DNA from: an uncultured Lachnospiraceae bacterium
GTDB taxonomy: Bacteria > Bacillota > Clostridia > Lachnospirales > Lachnospiraceae
Reading direction: 5' to 3'
Assembly (NCBI GenBank): GCA_910579735.1
Contig: CAJTUZ010000001.1
Coordinates: 324,056 to 388,055 of the forward strand
Length of the DNA: 64,000 nt
Shown here: positions 40,097 through 48,550 of the stretch, in pieces
Layout: the number at the start of each line of letters is the position of its first letter
How positions within the stretch are numbered: position 1 is the stretch's first letter
Translations under genes and position numbers: made by a program
The notes under the pieces: generated by a model
What the model saw: only the letters and a program-made list of their open reading frames with translations
Told to the model about the DNA's origin: nothing
Databases searched by the model: none

Positions 40097-40735
40097 ATGA
40101 ATTTAGACAATATCAAAATTGCGGATATGAGGATCATACTGAATAAAGATACTACGCTGGCGCGTTATTATCCGTTAATTCCATGGAAAGAAACAATAAT
40201 TGAAAGATTGATGGGAAACGGTATCCTTTTTAAGTCCCAATATGACGAAATTTATGATTCTGATTTTGAAAGGATCAGGCAAATTACGGAGATGCAGGAA
40301 GGGATCGACGAAAGTTTTCATGCCGCTCTTCATCTGCACGATTTTAAAAACAGAAGCATAAAGGAATTCAAATCCATCGGTTCCGATGTCATTGCGGAAG
40401 TGCTCGCACATGGGTACAGAAAATCATTGGATATTATAAAACTGGCTTTTGAAAAAAGTGAAGAGGAAATGTCAGAGATTCTGTATATTGGCAGAACGGA
40501 TGTCCGAAAGATCTGCGCTATGTGTCATTTGATGAGACTTCCCGGGGTAAAAGATACTCGGGCAAGTTTATACTATGATTGCGGCCTGCAAAGACTGGAT
40601 GATTTTAGAAACAGTACACAGGATAAAATTCTTGAAACGATCGCAGATTATATCGGTCATTCCGGATGTGGGAAAAGTGTACCGCAGAAAAAGGAACTTG
40701 CAACACAAATTGCGGTAAGCAGAATCTTACCATAA
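40097..40735 (+). CDS. hypothetical protein with C-terminal helix-hairpin-helix-like (DUF4332-like) domain
   Basis: 212 residues, cytosolic. The N-terminal 125 residues are unfamiliar helical sequence (SDFERIRQITEMQEGIDESF). The C-terminal part, YIGRTDVRKICAMCHLMRLP with GVKDTRASLYYDCGLQRLDD, has the tandem helix-hairpin-helix pattern of DUF4332 proteins. GGGAGAAGG precedes ATG 40097. It follows the epimerase by 49 bases, so cotranscription was possible before the prophage landed. Function unknown. Confidence 0.7.
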   Translation: MNLDNIKIADMRIILNKDTTLARYYPLIPWKETIIERLMGNGILFKSQYDEIYDSDFERIRQITEMQEGIDESFHAALHLHDFKNRSIKEFKSIGSDVIAEVLAHGYRKSLDIIKLAFEKSEEEMSEILYIGRTDVRKICAMCHLMRLPGVKDTRASLYYDCGLQRLDDFRNSTQDKILETIADYIGHSGCGKSVPQKKELATQIAVSRILP

Positions 40736-40753
40736 CAGCAGTGCTGATCATTA

Positions 40754-40791
40754 ACGGGAGAAGAGCAAAGCGCTTCTCCCGTCTGTTTTTT
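40754..40791. terminator. bidirectional terminator between convergent genes
   Basis: ACGGGAGAAG (40754-40763) / CTTCTCCCGT (40773-40782) with a 9-nt loop, T-run on the right and no long A-run on the left. It serves the gene ending at 40735 and also overlaps the end of the leftward ABC operon. Confidence 0.8.
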
Positions 40792-41593
40792 AAGAACTTG
40801 TACTGTTATAGTGCTTCAATCCCTGTTTCCAGAGCGCTGCCGTAACGAGTGAGAACAATAACACCGTGCCTGTCCCGTAAACCGCTGTCTGTGTATTCAT
40901 TTCACCGATCATGCTCTGTACCGGCAGTGTAGCCATGATGCCGTAGGGAAGGATCAGATAGAAGATCACTTTATAGATACCGTAGAGGGCAGTTCCCGGT
41001 ACTTTCATGCACAGGTCGATACCGGCTTCTTCAATTTGTTCCATTCGGGCCATCGAGACAAGGTACAGGGAAAAGGAGCGGATGACCATTTCTACCTCAT
41101 AATACAAAACTGCCATAATGGCCGTCCAGAATACATAACTGAAAATGGCTGTCAGTGTCAGCTGTATCTGCAGTATCCGGATACCGTATGTGATCATACA
41201 AAGACTCATGATAATTAATGGTACGGACCCCGGACTGATATTTTCAAAAGTCAGGTGAAACAGCGGACTCACGGGTTTTGACAGATACAGATCGAATTCA
41301 CCGGATCTTACTTTGTACGGTATATTATTGACACCGAAGAAATAGATGGTCATATTGACCGCGTTCAGCAGGGAAAAAGTGCCAAGATATAAGATCATTT
41401 CGCCCTTTCCCCATGTGCCGATCGTGTCTACATTGGCATATACCGCTTCAAACGCCAGCAGCTGAATGACAAATAAACTTCCGTCCACCAAAAAAGGTCC
41501 GAAAAAGTCAAGTCGGAATACCGTTAATCCATGCACCCGCAAATAAAAAAGCTCTCTAAGTACACGCAAGTTTTTCTTTATATTATTTTTCAT
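40790..41593 (-). CDS. ABC-2-type transporter permease (COG3694-like)
   Basis: 267 residues with six probable membrane spans, among them VIQLLAFEAVYANVDTIG, LTAIFSYVFWTAIMAVLYYE and IFYLILPYGIMATLPVQSM. It contains the VRSGEFDLYLSKPVSPLFHL coupling helix shared by the COG3694/COG4587 permease pair, which works with a COG4586 ATPase as an exporter of a drug or lipid. Its ATG overlaps the upstream permease gene by four bases. Third gene of the leftward operon. Confidence 0.9.
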   Translation of the reverse strand: MKNNIKKNLRVLRELFYLRVHGLTVFRLDFFGPFLVDGSLFVIQLLAFEAVYANVDTIGTWGKGEMILYLGTFSLLNAVNMTIYFFGVNNIPYKVRSGEFDLYLSKPVSPLFHLTFENISPGSVPLIIMSLCMITYGIRILQIQLTLTAIFSYVFWTAIMAVLYYEVEMVIRSFSLYLVSMARMEQIEEAGIDLCMKVPGTALYGIYKVIFYLILPYGIMATLPVQSMIGEMNTQTAVYGTGTVLLFSLVTAALWKQGLKHYNSTSS

Positions 41594-42393
41594 ATTCCTA
41601 CCCCATCATACTTTCTTAAATATTTTTTCCAGGTGACGGTGATCACGAACTGCATCGCCAGACACCAGACTGCAATGACCGCGACTCCGGCGGCAGCCTC
41701 GTTTTGATACATTCCGGTAAGCAGCATGGCCGGCAGATATGTTACGTAATAAAACGGCAGCAGCTGCATGACCTTTACGATGGCGTCCGGAAACAGCGCA
41801 AGAGGAATGATCGTGCCGGTGATCAACGCGGCAAGATTGTTCTTGATCATTAAAAATGTTCCGATCCCCTGATATTTTAAGGTGAGCAGTCCTAAATAGA
41901 AGTTTAGCTGCACCATAAACAGCATGCCGAGGGCGGTTATGATCAGGGCGCACAGGATCACGCGGATATCTGTAGAAAATACAAAACGGATTCGAAATAT
42001 CAGGATCCATATGATGGCTGCAAGAAAGTCAAATACGCTGTAGAACGCTGCGATACCAAATTCCATGGCCGCAAAGTATTTTTCTACGCTCACAGGTATG
42101 ACAAGGTATTTCGAAAAGGTTCCGTTTCGTATGCGGTCATGTATTTCACGGCTGATGCCCTCAGACATATCCAGTTGGGATAAAAAGGAACTGATAATGT
42201 AATAGGACAGCATACTGTGAAAGGTAAATTGTCCGACCGTTTCTTTATTCTGAAAAACCATCCCCCATAGGAGGTATGCAAAAAGAATTTTGGATATGGT
42301 AAAGATCATGTTGAACAGGACATCGGCTCTCCATACCAGTTGTGTTTTCATATATGTTTTGGAAACTTCAAGATATTTACGCATGACATGCAC
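41590..42393 (-). CDS. ABC-2-type transporter permease (COG4587-like)
   Basis: 267 residues, six probable spans (ILFAYLLWGMVFQNK, FGIAAFYSVFDFLAAIIWIL, VILCALIITALGMLFMVQLN). The EIHDRIRNGTFSKYLVIPVS segment is the cytoplasmic coupling helix, matching that in the partner permease. It probably forms a heterodimer with 40790-41593. Starts 16 bases before the end of the ATPase gene, so translation is coupled. Confidence 0.9.
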   Translation of the reverse strand: MHVMRKYLEVSKTYMKTQLVWRADVLFNMIFTISKILFAYLLWGMVFQNKETVGQFTFHSMLSYYIISSFLSQLDMSEGISREIHDRIRNGTFSKYLVIPVSVEKYFAAMEFGIAAFYSVFDFLAAIIWILIFRIRFVFSTDIRVILCALIITALGMLFMVQLNFYLGLLTLKYQGIGTFLMIKNNLAALITGTIIPLALFPDAIVKVMQLLPFYYVTYLPAMLLTGMYQNEAAAGVAVIAVWCLAMQFVITVTWKKYLRKYDGVGI

Positions 42394-43372
42394 TTCCTTC
42401 CTGATATATCCGTTCGACGATCACGCCGATCTCTTCTTCTTCGACTGCAATATCCTTCGTATCATATTCCATAAGCTCTGCCAACAGATCTTTAGCGGAT
42501 CTTTTGGATACTTTATAAATCTTTTTATGCAGTGTGTTTTCAAGCAGTACGGCATTTGGCGTTTTTAATGTGATATCCATGTCCTGCTCATCGAAGGTGA
42601 CGATAATTTTTTTGTTCTTTTGATAGCGGTTAAACAGCTCCTGTGTTTCGCCATCGTAAATTTTACTGCCGTGGTTGACGACGACCGTCCTTTTACATAA
42701 CGCTTTGATATCTTCCATATAATGAGATGTCAGGATAATCGTGGTGCCGTTCTTTTGATTGATCTCTTTTAAAAATTTACGGATCTGTTTGGACGCCACT
42801 GCATCTAAACCGATGGTCGGTTCATCCAGAAACAGTATTTTGGGGTTATGAAGCAGTGCCGCGATCAGCTCCATTTTCATTCGTTCCCCTAAAGACAGTG
42901 TTCTTACCTGAACATCCATAAGATCTTCGACGCCGAAAAGCTTCACAAAATAATTCTTGTTTTTTTGAAAATCTTCTTCGGAAATCTCATATATTTCCTT
43001 AAACAGACGCAGCGTATCATTGAGCGTCAGTTCAAAAAACAATTGGCTTTTTTGCCCCATTACGACGGCATATTGCTTTTTAAATTCGTTCTTCAGATCA
43101 TTCGGATAATAGCCTAACACATCAAGATGCCCCTGCGTAGGGGCAATGATGCCTGTCAGCATTTTAATTAATGTCGTTTTCCCGGCGCCGTTTGGACCGA
43201 TCAGACCGATGAATTCTCCTTCCGATATGGACAGATCGATCTGGCTAATGGCTGTTTTCTCTTCATACTCACGTTTCCATAAGCCGGTCAGACTTCCCCG
43301 GATTCCTTCTTTTTTCTTATATCTGCGGTACGTTTTTACTAAATGATTGGTTTCGATTACTGTACGTTTCAT
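42377..43372 (-). CDS. ABC transporter ATP-binding protein (COG4586-like)
   Basis: 331 residues. Walker A is GPNGAGKTT, the Q-loop follows in MGQKSQLFF, the signature is LSLGERMK, Walker B LFLDEPTIGLD and the H-loop ILTSHYMED. The N-terminal extension and the C-terminal 80 residues are typical of the COG4586 class. The likely start on the minus strand is ATG 43372; an upstream ATG next to AGGAAAGG would make only M-K-K-stop. First structural gene of the exporter operon, behind a leader with two terminators. Confidence 0.93.
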   Translation of the reverse strand: MKRTVIETNHLVKTYRRYKKKEGIRGSLTGLWKREYEEKTAISQIDLSISEGEFIGLIGPNGAGKTTLIKMLTGIIAPTQGHLDVLGYYPNDLKNEFKKQYAVVMGQKSQLFFELTLNDTLRLFKEIYEISEEDFQKNKNYFVKLFGVEDLMDVQVRTLSLGERMKMELIAALLHNPKILFLDEPTIGLDAVASKQIRKFLKEINQKNGTTIILTSHYMEDIKALCKRTVVVNHGSKIYDGETQELFNRYQKNKKIIVTFDEQDMDITLKTPNAVLLENTLHKKIYKVSKRSAKDLLAELMEYDTKDIAVEEEEIGVIVERIYQEGSACHA

Positions 43373-43458
43373 TTTTTCATATCCTTTCCTGATGATAAAT
43401 TTGATACTGCCTTACAAACCGGACCCTGCATGTTTTGCAGGAATCTCTTTTTGGACAG

Positions 43459-43505
43459 AAAAAGACCATGGTAACCCTTAAAGCGTAAGATACCATGGTC
43501 TTTTT
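43459..43505. terminator. bidirectional terminator in the exporter leader
   Basis: AAAAAGACCATGGTA (43459-43473) / TACCATGGTCTTTTT (43491-43505), a 15-bp perfect stem with U-tract in both directions. It lies between the leader ORFs and the ATPase start. Confidence 0.8.
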
Positions 43506-43582
43506 TATAGTAATTTTCTATCAGCAATTAGCTGCCGGCAATGATCTATGATTCTTTTTTCACAACACGGATAAGATAGGAT

Positions 43583-43610
43583 AAAAAGAGCATGACTATA
43601 CAGCCATGCT
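43583..43610 (-). terminator. terminator just after the leader ORFs
   Basis: On the minus strand AGCATGGCT (43610-43602) pairs with AGTCATGCT (43597-43589), 9 bp with one G-U and a 4-nt loop, then CTTTTTAT. Reading is leftward, towards the exporter. Confidence 0.75.
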
Positions 43611-43641
43611 GATCGCGTTTGTAAAACTATATACCATAATA

Positions 43642-43722
43642 TTAAGCGATTGTAAGGCAAATGCAGACAGAACAAGCTGTCGGCAAGTGGGCAGGCTCTT
43701 GAACATTCAAACATTCAAACAT
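43642..43722 (-). CDS. 26-residue leader ORF of the exporter operon
   Basis: MFECLNVQEPAHLPTACSVC then ICLTIA, cysteine-rich; the start is preceded on the minus strand by GGGCGG. Longer frames also begin here but in another register. It ends 32 bases before the first terminator. A regulatory leader is more likely than a functional peptide. Confidence 0.4.
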   Translation of the reverse strand: MFECLNVQEPAHLPTACSVCICLTIA

Positions 43723-43740
43723 AAAACCGCCCTGCAATAT

Positions 43741-43779
43741 TCAGTTTGCAGCTTTCTCCATTACAATAGCACTTAACAT
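43741..43779 (-). CDS. 12-residue leader ORF of the exporter operon
   Basis: MLSAIVMEKAAN followed by TGA, with AGGAGG (plus-strand CCTCCT 43786-43791) 6 bases before ATG, a stronger ribosome site than most genes in the window. It is too short for a normal protein and lies between the promoter and two terminators, the arrangement of translation-dependent attenuators. Confidence 0.5.
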   Translation of the reverse strand: MLSAIVMEKAAN

Positions 43780-43809
43780 AAACTTCCTCCTAAATAAATT
43801 TCTTTTACG

Positions 43810-43839
43810 ATTTTAGCATAGCTCTCTTTTGGCTGTCAA
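43810..43839 (-). promoter_or_regulatory. promoter of the exporter leader
   Basis: Minus strand TTGACA (plus 43834-43839), 18-bp spacer, TAAAAT (plus 43810-43815), about 31 bases before the 12-codon ORF. Confidence 0.7.
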
Positions 43840-43885
43840 GAGGTATGCTGTACGATGTCAGGCATTTTCCCTTATAAATTCCGTA

Positions 43886-43914
43886 TTGTCAATAAAATCC
43901 CGATGTGGTATGAT
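43886..43914 (+). promoter_or_regulatory. promoter of the CoA-synthesis cluster
   Basis: TTGTCA 43886-43891, 17-bp spacer, TATGAT 43909-43914, 52 bases before the ECF S-component start. It diverges from the exporter promoter. Confidence 0.65.
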
Positions 43915-43965
43915 TACACCGTATTGTATCTCGATTAAGAGAATAATAACAGGAGGAAACGTACC

Positions 43966-44790
43966 ATGAAAAATGAAAAAACTTATGAACTGGTGCTGAC
44001 TGCACTGTTCACCGCCATTATTATCATAATGGCATTCACACCGCTGGGATATATCCCGCTTGTTGTCATCAACGCGACGATCATTCATATCCCGGTCATC
44101 CTTGGAGCACTATTTCTGGGACCGAAGAAAGGTGCATTTTTAGGATTCACATTTGGTTTCACAAGCTTTATCAACAACACATTCAAGGCGGTTACACCGT
44201 CGGCTTTTGTATTTTCACCCGTTCTTGCGGCAAATGTTGTCGGTGTTTCGGGTATTTTTAAGAGCCTTTATATCTGCTTCATACCGAGAATTTTAGTCGG
44301 CGTCATACCGTACTTTGTGTATATTCTCGTTCGGAAGCTGTTAAAAGACGGACAGAAAGTATGGGGGATTGTGATCAACCTTGCGGCTTCCGTTCTTTTG
44401 TCTGTTTCCCTGATCATATTCTTAAAACGTATGTTACAGGATAAGGCAGACGAAAATATGTGCATGACGATCAGTATGGCAGTCGGTATTGCGGCGGGGG
44501 TACTGCTTTTTGTTGTGCTGACGATCGCCGGCAGAAGGAAAGCGTCAACGAATATTGCGCTTGCCTATGCGGGACTTACAGGAGCATTTACCAATACATT
44601 GTTTGTTATGAGCGGTATTTTTATTTTGTATAAAGATGCCTATGCACAGGCGCTCGGTATTGCCGGGGAGGCGGTATTTGATACGATCATGGGGATCATC
44701 AGTTTTAACGGCGTCATAGAAGCGGTAGTGGCTGCGGTCATCATTGCTGGTGTAGGGATCGCGTTAATGAGGGTAAAACCTATCGATTAA
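43966..44790 (+). CDS. ECF transporter S component, probably for pantothenate
   Basis: 274 residues with at least six hydrophobic segments (LTALFTAIIIIMAFTPLGYI, VVINATIIHIPVILGALFLG, FILYKDAYAQ and others). The opening A/G-rich spans and the AFTPLGYIPLVVINATIIHI pattern are typical of substrate-binding ECF proteins of the PanT/COG4684 kind. Position directly before coaX and coaBC makes pantothenate the best substrate guess. Energy would come from a shared EcfAAT module elsewhere. ACAGGAGG precedes ATG 43966. Confidence 0.85.
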   Translation: MKNEKTYELVLTALFTAIIIIMAFTPLGYIPLVVINATIIHIPVILGALFLGPKKGAFLGFTFGFTSFINNTFKAVTPSAFVFSPVLAANVVGVSGIFKSLYICFIPRILVGVIPYFVYILVRKLLKDGQKVWGIVINLAASVLLSVSLIIFLKRMLQDKADENMCMTISMAVGIAAGVLLFVVLTIAGRRKASTNIALAYAGLTGAFTNTLFVMSGIFILYKDAYAQALGIAGEAVFDTIMGIISFNGVIEAVVAAVIIAGVGIALMRVKPID

Positions 44791-44813
44791 ACAGAAAGGA
44801 ACATAGTGAGAAG

Positions 44814-45587
44814 ATGATTTTGGCAGTAGATATCGGGAATACTAATATTGTGATCGGCTGTATTGAACAGGAAAAAATTCATTTTGTGGAAAGAGTCTCA
44901 ACCAACATCTCCAATACGGAACTGGAGTATGTCGTATCGTTTAAGACACTTTTAGACCTGTACGGCATCGAGGTGAAATCCATTACGGGGTGCATCATAG
45001 CTTCCGTAGTCCCGCCTCTTAATAATGTCGTAAAGACGGCAATGGAGAAGCTGCTGCGCATTTCGCCGCTGCTTGTGGGGCCGGGCGTGAAAACGGGACT
45101 GAATATTCTTATGGATAATCCGGGACAGGTCGGTTCCGATCTGATTGTCAATGCGGTTGCAGGATTACAGTATTACGGTGCACCGATTATTCTGATCGAT
45201 ATGGGAACAGCGACGACAATAAGCGTGGTAGATGAGAAAAAGAATTATATCGGCGGAATGATCCTTCCGGGGGTCAAGGTATCTCTGGATTCTTTGGTAA
45301 ACCGGACGTCCCAGCTGCCAAAGATCAGTCTGGAAGCGCCCAAAAAAGTCATCGGCCGGAATACGATCGACTGTATGAAAAGCGGCATCGTTATGGGACA
45401 GGCGGCCTGTATCGATGGAATGATCGAGCGGATCTGGGAAGAACTCGGACAGCAGGCTGCTGTAGTCGCAACCGGCGGTCTTGCGGGCAGCATTGTGCCT
45501 TATTGTAAGAAAAAGGTCATTCATGATGATGAACTGACGTTAAAAGGTCTGTATATTATATATTGTAAAAATATGGAACAGGGATAA
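44814..45587 (+). CDS. coaX: type III pantothenate kinase
   Basis: 257 residues; phosphorylates pantothenate, the first step of CoA synthesis, with no feedback by CoA. Family motifs are the N-terminal DIGNTNIVIGC ATP-binding strand, IIASVVPPLNN, GPGVKTGLNI, and the LIDMGTATTISVVDEKKNYI / GGMILPGVKVSLDSLVNRTS block that holds the substrate. AGAAAGG upstream. It lies between the predicted S-component and coaBC, so the three form a pantothenate-to-pantetheine phosphate route. Confidence 0.95.
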   Translation: MILAVDIGNTNIVIGCIEQEKIHFVERVSTNISNTELEYVVSFKTLLDLYGIEVKSITGCIIASVVPPLNNVVKTAMEKLLRISPLLVGPGVKTGLNILMDNPGQVGSDLIVNAVAGLQYYGAPIILIDMGTATTISVVDEKKNYIGGMILPGVKVSLDSLVNRTSQLPKISLEAPKKVIGRNTIDCMKSGIVMGQAACIDGMIERIWEELGQQAAVVATGGLAGSIVPYCKKKVIHDDELTLKGLYIIYCKNMEQG

Positions 45588-45659
45588 ACGGTCTGTATGG
45601 CGGCATGTGCGTCATTTAATAATATCATGACATATAACGGGATGTTTGGAGGAAACAGG

Positions 45660-46850
45660 ATGCTGAAGGGAAAACATATTATACTTGGGGTAACAGGCAG
45701 TATCGCGGCGTATAAAATCGCTTCGTTAGCCAGTATGCTGAAAAAGGGCGGAGCCGATATCACCGTCATTATGACACAGAATGCAACAAATTTTATCAAT
45801 CCGATTACATTCGAAACTCTGACCGGCAACAAATGTCTGGTAGACACCTTTGACAGAAATTTCCAGTATAGTGTGGAACATGTCTCATTGGCAAAGCAGA
45901 CAGATGTCTTTATGATGGCGCCTGCTTCCGCCAACGTGATCGCCAAGGCGGCGCACGGCATTGCAGACGATATGCTGACAACGACGCTGCTTGCCTGCGA
46001 ATGTACGAAGATTTTTGCTCCGGCAATGAATACGAGAATGTACCGCAATCCCGTTGTACAGGATAATATTGAAATATTGCGGCGCTACGGCATCGAGGTG
46101 ATCACGCCGGCCACGGGTTATCTGGCGTGCGGGGATACCGGAGAGGGTAAGATGCCGGAGCCGGAGTTTTTGTATGAAGCGATCGTAAACGCGCTGCAGC
46201 CAAAAGATATGAAGGGTAAAAAAGTACTTGTGACGGCGGGCGCAACCAGGGAAAAGATCGATCCCGTGCGTTATATCAGCAATCACTCTACCGGAAAAAT
46301 GGGTTATGCCATTGCCGGAGCGGCAATGCGGCGCGGCGCGGACGTTACGCTGGTAACGGGGAAGACCGCCCTGCAGCCGCCGGCAGGCGTGCATACGATC
46401 GAGATCCTGTCTGCCGCACAGATGTTTGAGGCCGTCAAAGAGCGGGCCGGGGAACAGGACATTATCATCAAGGCGGCGGCGGTGGCGGATTATACGCCGA
46501 AGTTTCCGGCAGAGGAGAAAGTGAAGAAAAAAGATGGGGAACTGACGATAGAACTGGAACGGACGGAGGATATTCTCGGCTTCCTCGGAGCCAACAAGAA
46601 AACAGGTCAGTTTCTATGCGGATTTTCCATGGAAACAGAAAATATGATAGAGAATTCCCGTAAAAAGCTGGAGAAAAAGAATCTTGACCTGATCGTGGCC
46701 AACAATCTCAGGCAGACGGGAGCCGGTTTCGGAACGGATACCAATATCGTTACGCTGCTGTCGAAAGAAGAAACGCTGCAGCTTCCGATCATGAGCAAAA
46801 AAGAAGTGGCGGATGAACTGCTTACTTATATTATGAATCATTTATCGTAA
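45660..46850 (+). CDS. coaBC: bifunctional phosphopantothenoylcysteine decarboxylase/phosphopantothenate-cysteine ligase
   Basis: 396 residues from ATG 45660, chosen for GGAGG six bases before; a longer frame to 45597 has no site. The flavin-dependent CoaC half (1-175) opens with HIILGVTGSIAAYK and carries VEHVSLAKQTDV (substrate His) and APAMNTRMY; the CoaB half (about 185-396) opens with KVLVTAGATREKIDPVRYIS and contains the NHSTGKMGYAIA loop and IKAAAVADYTPK. Converts phosphopantothenate to phosphopantetheine in two steps. Confidence 0.96.
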   Translation: MLKGKHIILGVTGSIAAYKIASLASMLKKGGADITVIMTQNATNFINPITFETLTGNKCLVDTFDRNFQYSVEHVSLAKQTDVFMMAPASANVIAKAAHGIADDMLTTTLLACECTKIFAPAMNTRMYRNPVVQDNIEILRRYGIEVITPATGYLACGDTGEGKMPEPEFLYEAIVNALQPKDMKGKKVLVTAGATREKIDPVRYISNHSTGKMGYAIAGAAMRRGADVTLVTGKTALQPPAGVHTIEILSAAQMFEAVKERAGEQDIIIKAAAVADYTPKFPAEEKVKKKDGELTIELERTEDILGFLGANKKTGQFLCGFSMETENMIENSRKKLEKKNLDLIVANNLRQTGAGFGTDTNIVTLLSKEETLQLPIMSKKEVADELLTYIMNHLS

Positions 46851-46871
46851 GACAGTGTTCGCAGGAAGGGT

Positions 46872-47438
46872 ATGGCAGCAAAAATGAGAATTGGAACAGG
46901 GTATGACGTACATCGTCTGGTGACTGACAGAAAATTAATAATCGGCGGGGAAGAGATTCCTTATGAAATGGGACTGCTTGGACATTCGGACGCGGATGTC
47001 CTGCTGCATGCGGTCATGGATGCACTGCTTGGCGCGGCGGCGTTAGGGGACATCGGGAAGCATTTCCCGGACAGTGATCCGGCATACAAGGGGATTTCCT
47101 CTGTCAAACTATTGGAGCATGTGGGCGCTCTGCTCGAAAAACATCTTTTCCTGATAGAAAATATTGATGCGACGATCATTGCACAGGCGCCTAAAATGCG
47201 TCCGTATATTGAGCATATGCGCCGGCATATTGCGGATGCACTGCAGATTGAAGTTTCACAGGTAAGTGTCAAGGCGACGACGGAAGAAGGACTCGGCTTT
47301 ACGGGAAGCGGCGAAGGAATCGCAGCGCAAGCTGTCTGTATGCTCTCGACGCCTGCGGAACTTTATGACCGTGACGCAGTGCAGAACCGGGGCTGTGCAG
47401 GCTGCGGCGGCTGCCCGCACGAGATGGCCGGAAAGTAA
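46872..47438 (+). CDS. ispF: 2-C-methyl-D-erythritol 2,4-cyclodiphosphate synthase
   Basis: 188 residues; cyclises CDP-ME-2-phosphate in the MEP isoprenoid route. The metal and substrate motifs [31 protein letters not shown] and [19 protein letters not shown] are all present. Normal IspF is near 158 residues; here a C-terminal tail of about 25 adds a cysteine cluster ([13 protein letters not shown]) whose role is unclear. GAAGG precedes ATG 46872. The neighbouring CoA genes are 21 bases away and may be on the same transcript. Confidence 0.95.
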   Translation: MAAKMRIGTGYDVHRLVTDRKLIIGGEEIPYEMGLLGHSDADVLLHAVMDALLGAAALGDIGKHFPDSDPAYKGISSVKLLEHVGALLEKHLFLIENIDATIIAQAPKMRPYIEHMRRHIADALQIEVSQVSVKATTEEGLGFTGSGEGIAAQAVCMLSTPAELYDRDAVQNRGCAGCGGCPHEMAGK

Positions 47439-47457
47439 TGCAGTACTTTATGCATCC

Positions 47458-47486
47458 TTGCCAAAATCGGCATAATATGCTACTAT
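47458..47486 (+). promoter_or_regulatory. promoter of the receiver/hybrid-kinase pair
   Basis: TTGCCA 47458-47463, 17-bp spacer, TACTAT 47481-47486; AGGGGGG follows before ATG 47523. Confidence 0.55.
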
Positions 47487-47522
47487 TTTGGAATAAGAAA
47501 TAGAATCTGCAGGGGGGCCGAC

Positions 47523-48482
47523 ATGAAGTACAAAACTTTGGTAACAGGCAAAAATGCAACGATTATAGACGATTTTTTTATTCAAATGGACGATACGTTT
47601 GAGGTGATTTCCACTTCGACGCGTTTCGGGGATATTATGCGGCATGTCAAATACTTTAATCCGGATCTGTTTGTATACTGTTTGAACAATGAACCGCGTG
47701 AGAGTATCAGCCAGATGATCAATATCAAGAACAGTCTGCTGCGGTCAGGGACGACGATGGTTCTGATCGGCTCAAAAGAAGAATGTGATGAATTTGAGAA
47801 AATTGCCGTCAATGTTGCTTCCTTAACAATTACAAAGCCGTTTACAGCAGTTTCCATTCAGGAAACGATCATGAAATATATACGGGACAGGGAAACATAT
47901 TTTGAGGCGAAAGCCGCTAAAAAAGCAGACGAGGAAGAAGAATTCCTTAGAAGCATGGAAACAGACATAGAAAAGAAACCGTCTCAGGCAGAAAAAGAAG
48001 ATACGAAAAAGCCGGATGATATCATAGAATTAGCTGAAAAAATAGAAGAATTAAAGAAAGCGCTGGATGGGGAAACCGCAAACGAAAAGGAAAATGTCGT
48101 GCCGGCTGATGAACCTGCACAGCGTAAACATATCCTAGTAGTAGATGACGATCCGCTTATGTTAAAGATGTTAAAAGAACATCTGCATGGTGAATATGAT
48201 GTGGCGACAGCGGTAAGCGGAAAGATCGCGCTGAAGTTTCTGGAACGTAAGAAGACGAATCTGATCCTGCTGGATTACGAGATGCCCGGTGAAAAAGGAC
48301 CGGGGATTTTGGAAAAAGTACGTGCCAATGAGGCAACCAAAGATATTCCTGTAATTTTCCTGACAGGCGTGTCAGATCGTGAAAAAATTCAGGAAGCGCT
48401 TGTTTTACGTCCGCAGAGTTATTTGCTCAAACCGATCGACAGAGAGAAACTGATCGAGGCGATCACGAAAGTCATAGGATAG
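47523..48482 (+). CDS. two-part response-regulator-like protein with C-terminal receiver domain
   Basis: 319 residues. The N-terminal 120 residues look like a receiver that has lost its motifs (TGKNATIIDDFFIQMDDTFE, ITKPFTAVSIQETI, with the TKPF end kept). A charged helical linker (about 125-200) joins it to a full CheY-like receiver (KHILVVDDDPLMLKMLKEHL; phospho-acceptor D251 in LILLDYEMPG; VIFLTGVSDR; LLKPID). There is no DNA-binding output domain. It precedes the hybrid kinase by 68 bases, which suggests phosphotransfer between them. Confidence 0.85.
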   Translation: MKYKTLVTGKNATIIDDFFIQMDDTFEVISTSTRFGDIMRHVKYFNPDLFVYCLNNEPRESISQMINIKNSLLRSGTTMVLIGSKEECDEFEKIAVNVASLTITKPFTAVSIQETIMKYIRDRETYFEAKAAKKADEEEEFLRSMETDIEKKPSQAEKEDTKKPDDIIELAEKIEELKKALDGETANEKENVVPADEPAQRKHILVVDDDPLMLKMLKEHLHGEYDVATAVSGKIALKFLERKKTNLILLDYEMPGEKGPGILEKVRANEATKDIPVIFLTGVSDREKIQEALVLRPQSYLLKPIDREKLIEAITKVIG

Positions 48483-48550
48483 GTTTGGCGGGAAGGGTCT
48501 GATCATAAAAAGGATAGTTGAGGAAGAGAAGAAAGGGCGGTTTTGCGAAA

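Noticed and set aside
43505..43714. 69-codon leftward ORF in the exporter leader
   Set aside because: It runs through a terminator hairpin, has no good ribosome site, and overlaps the shorter leader ORF in another frame.
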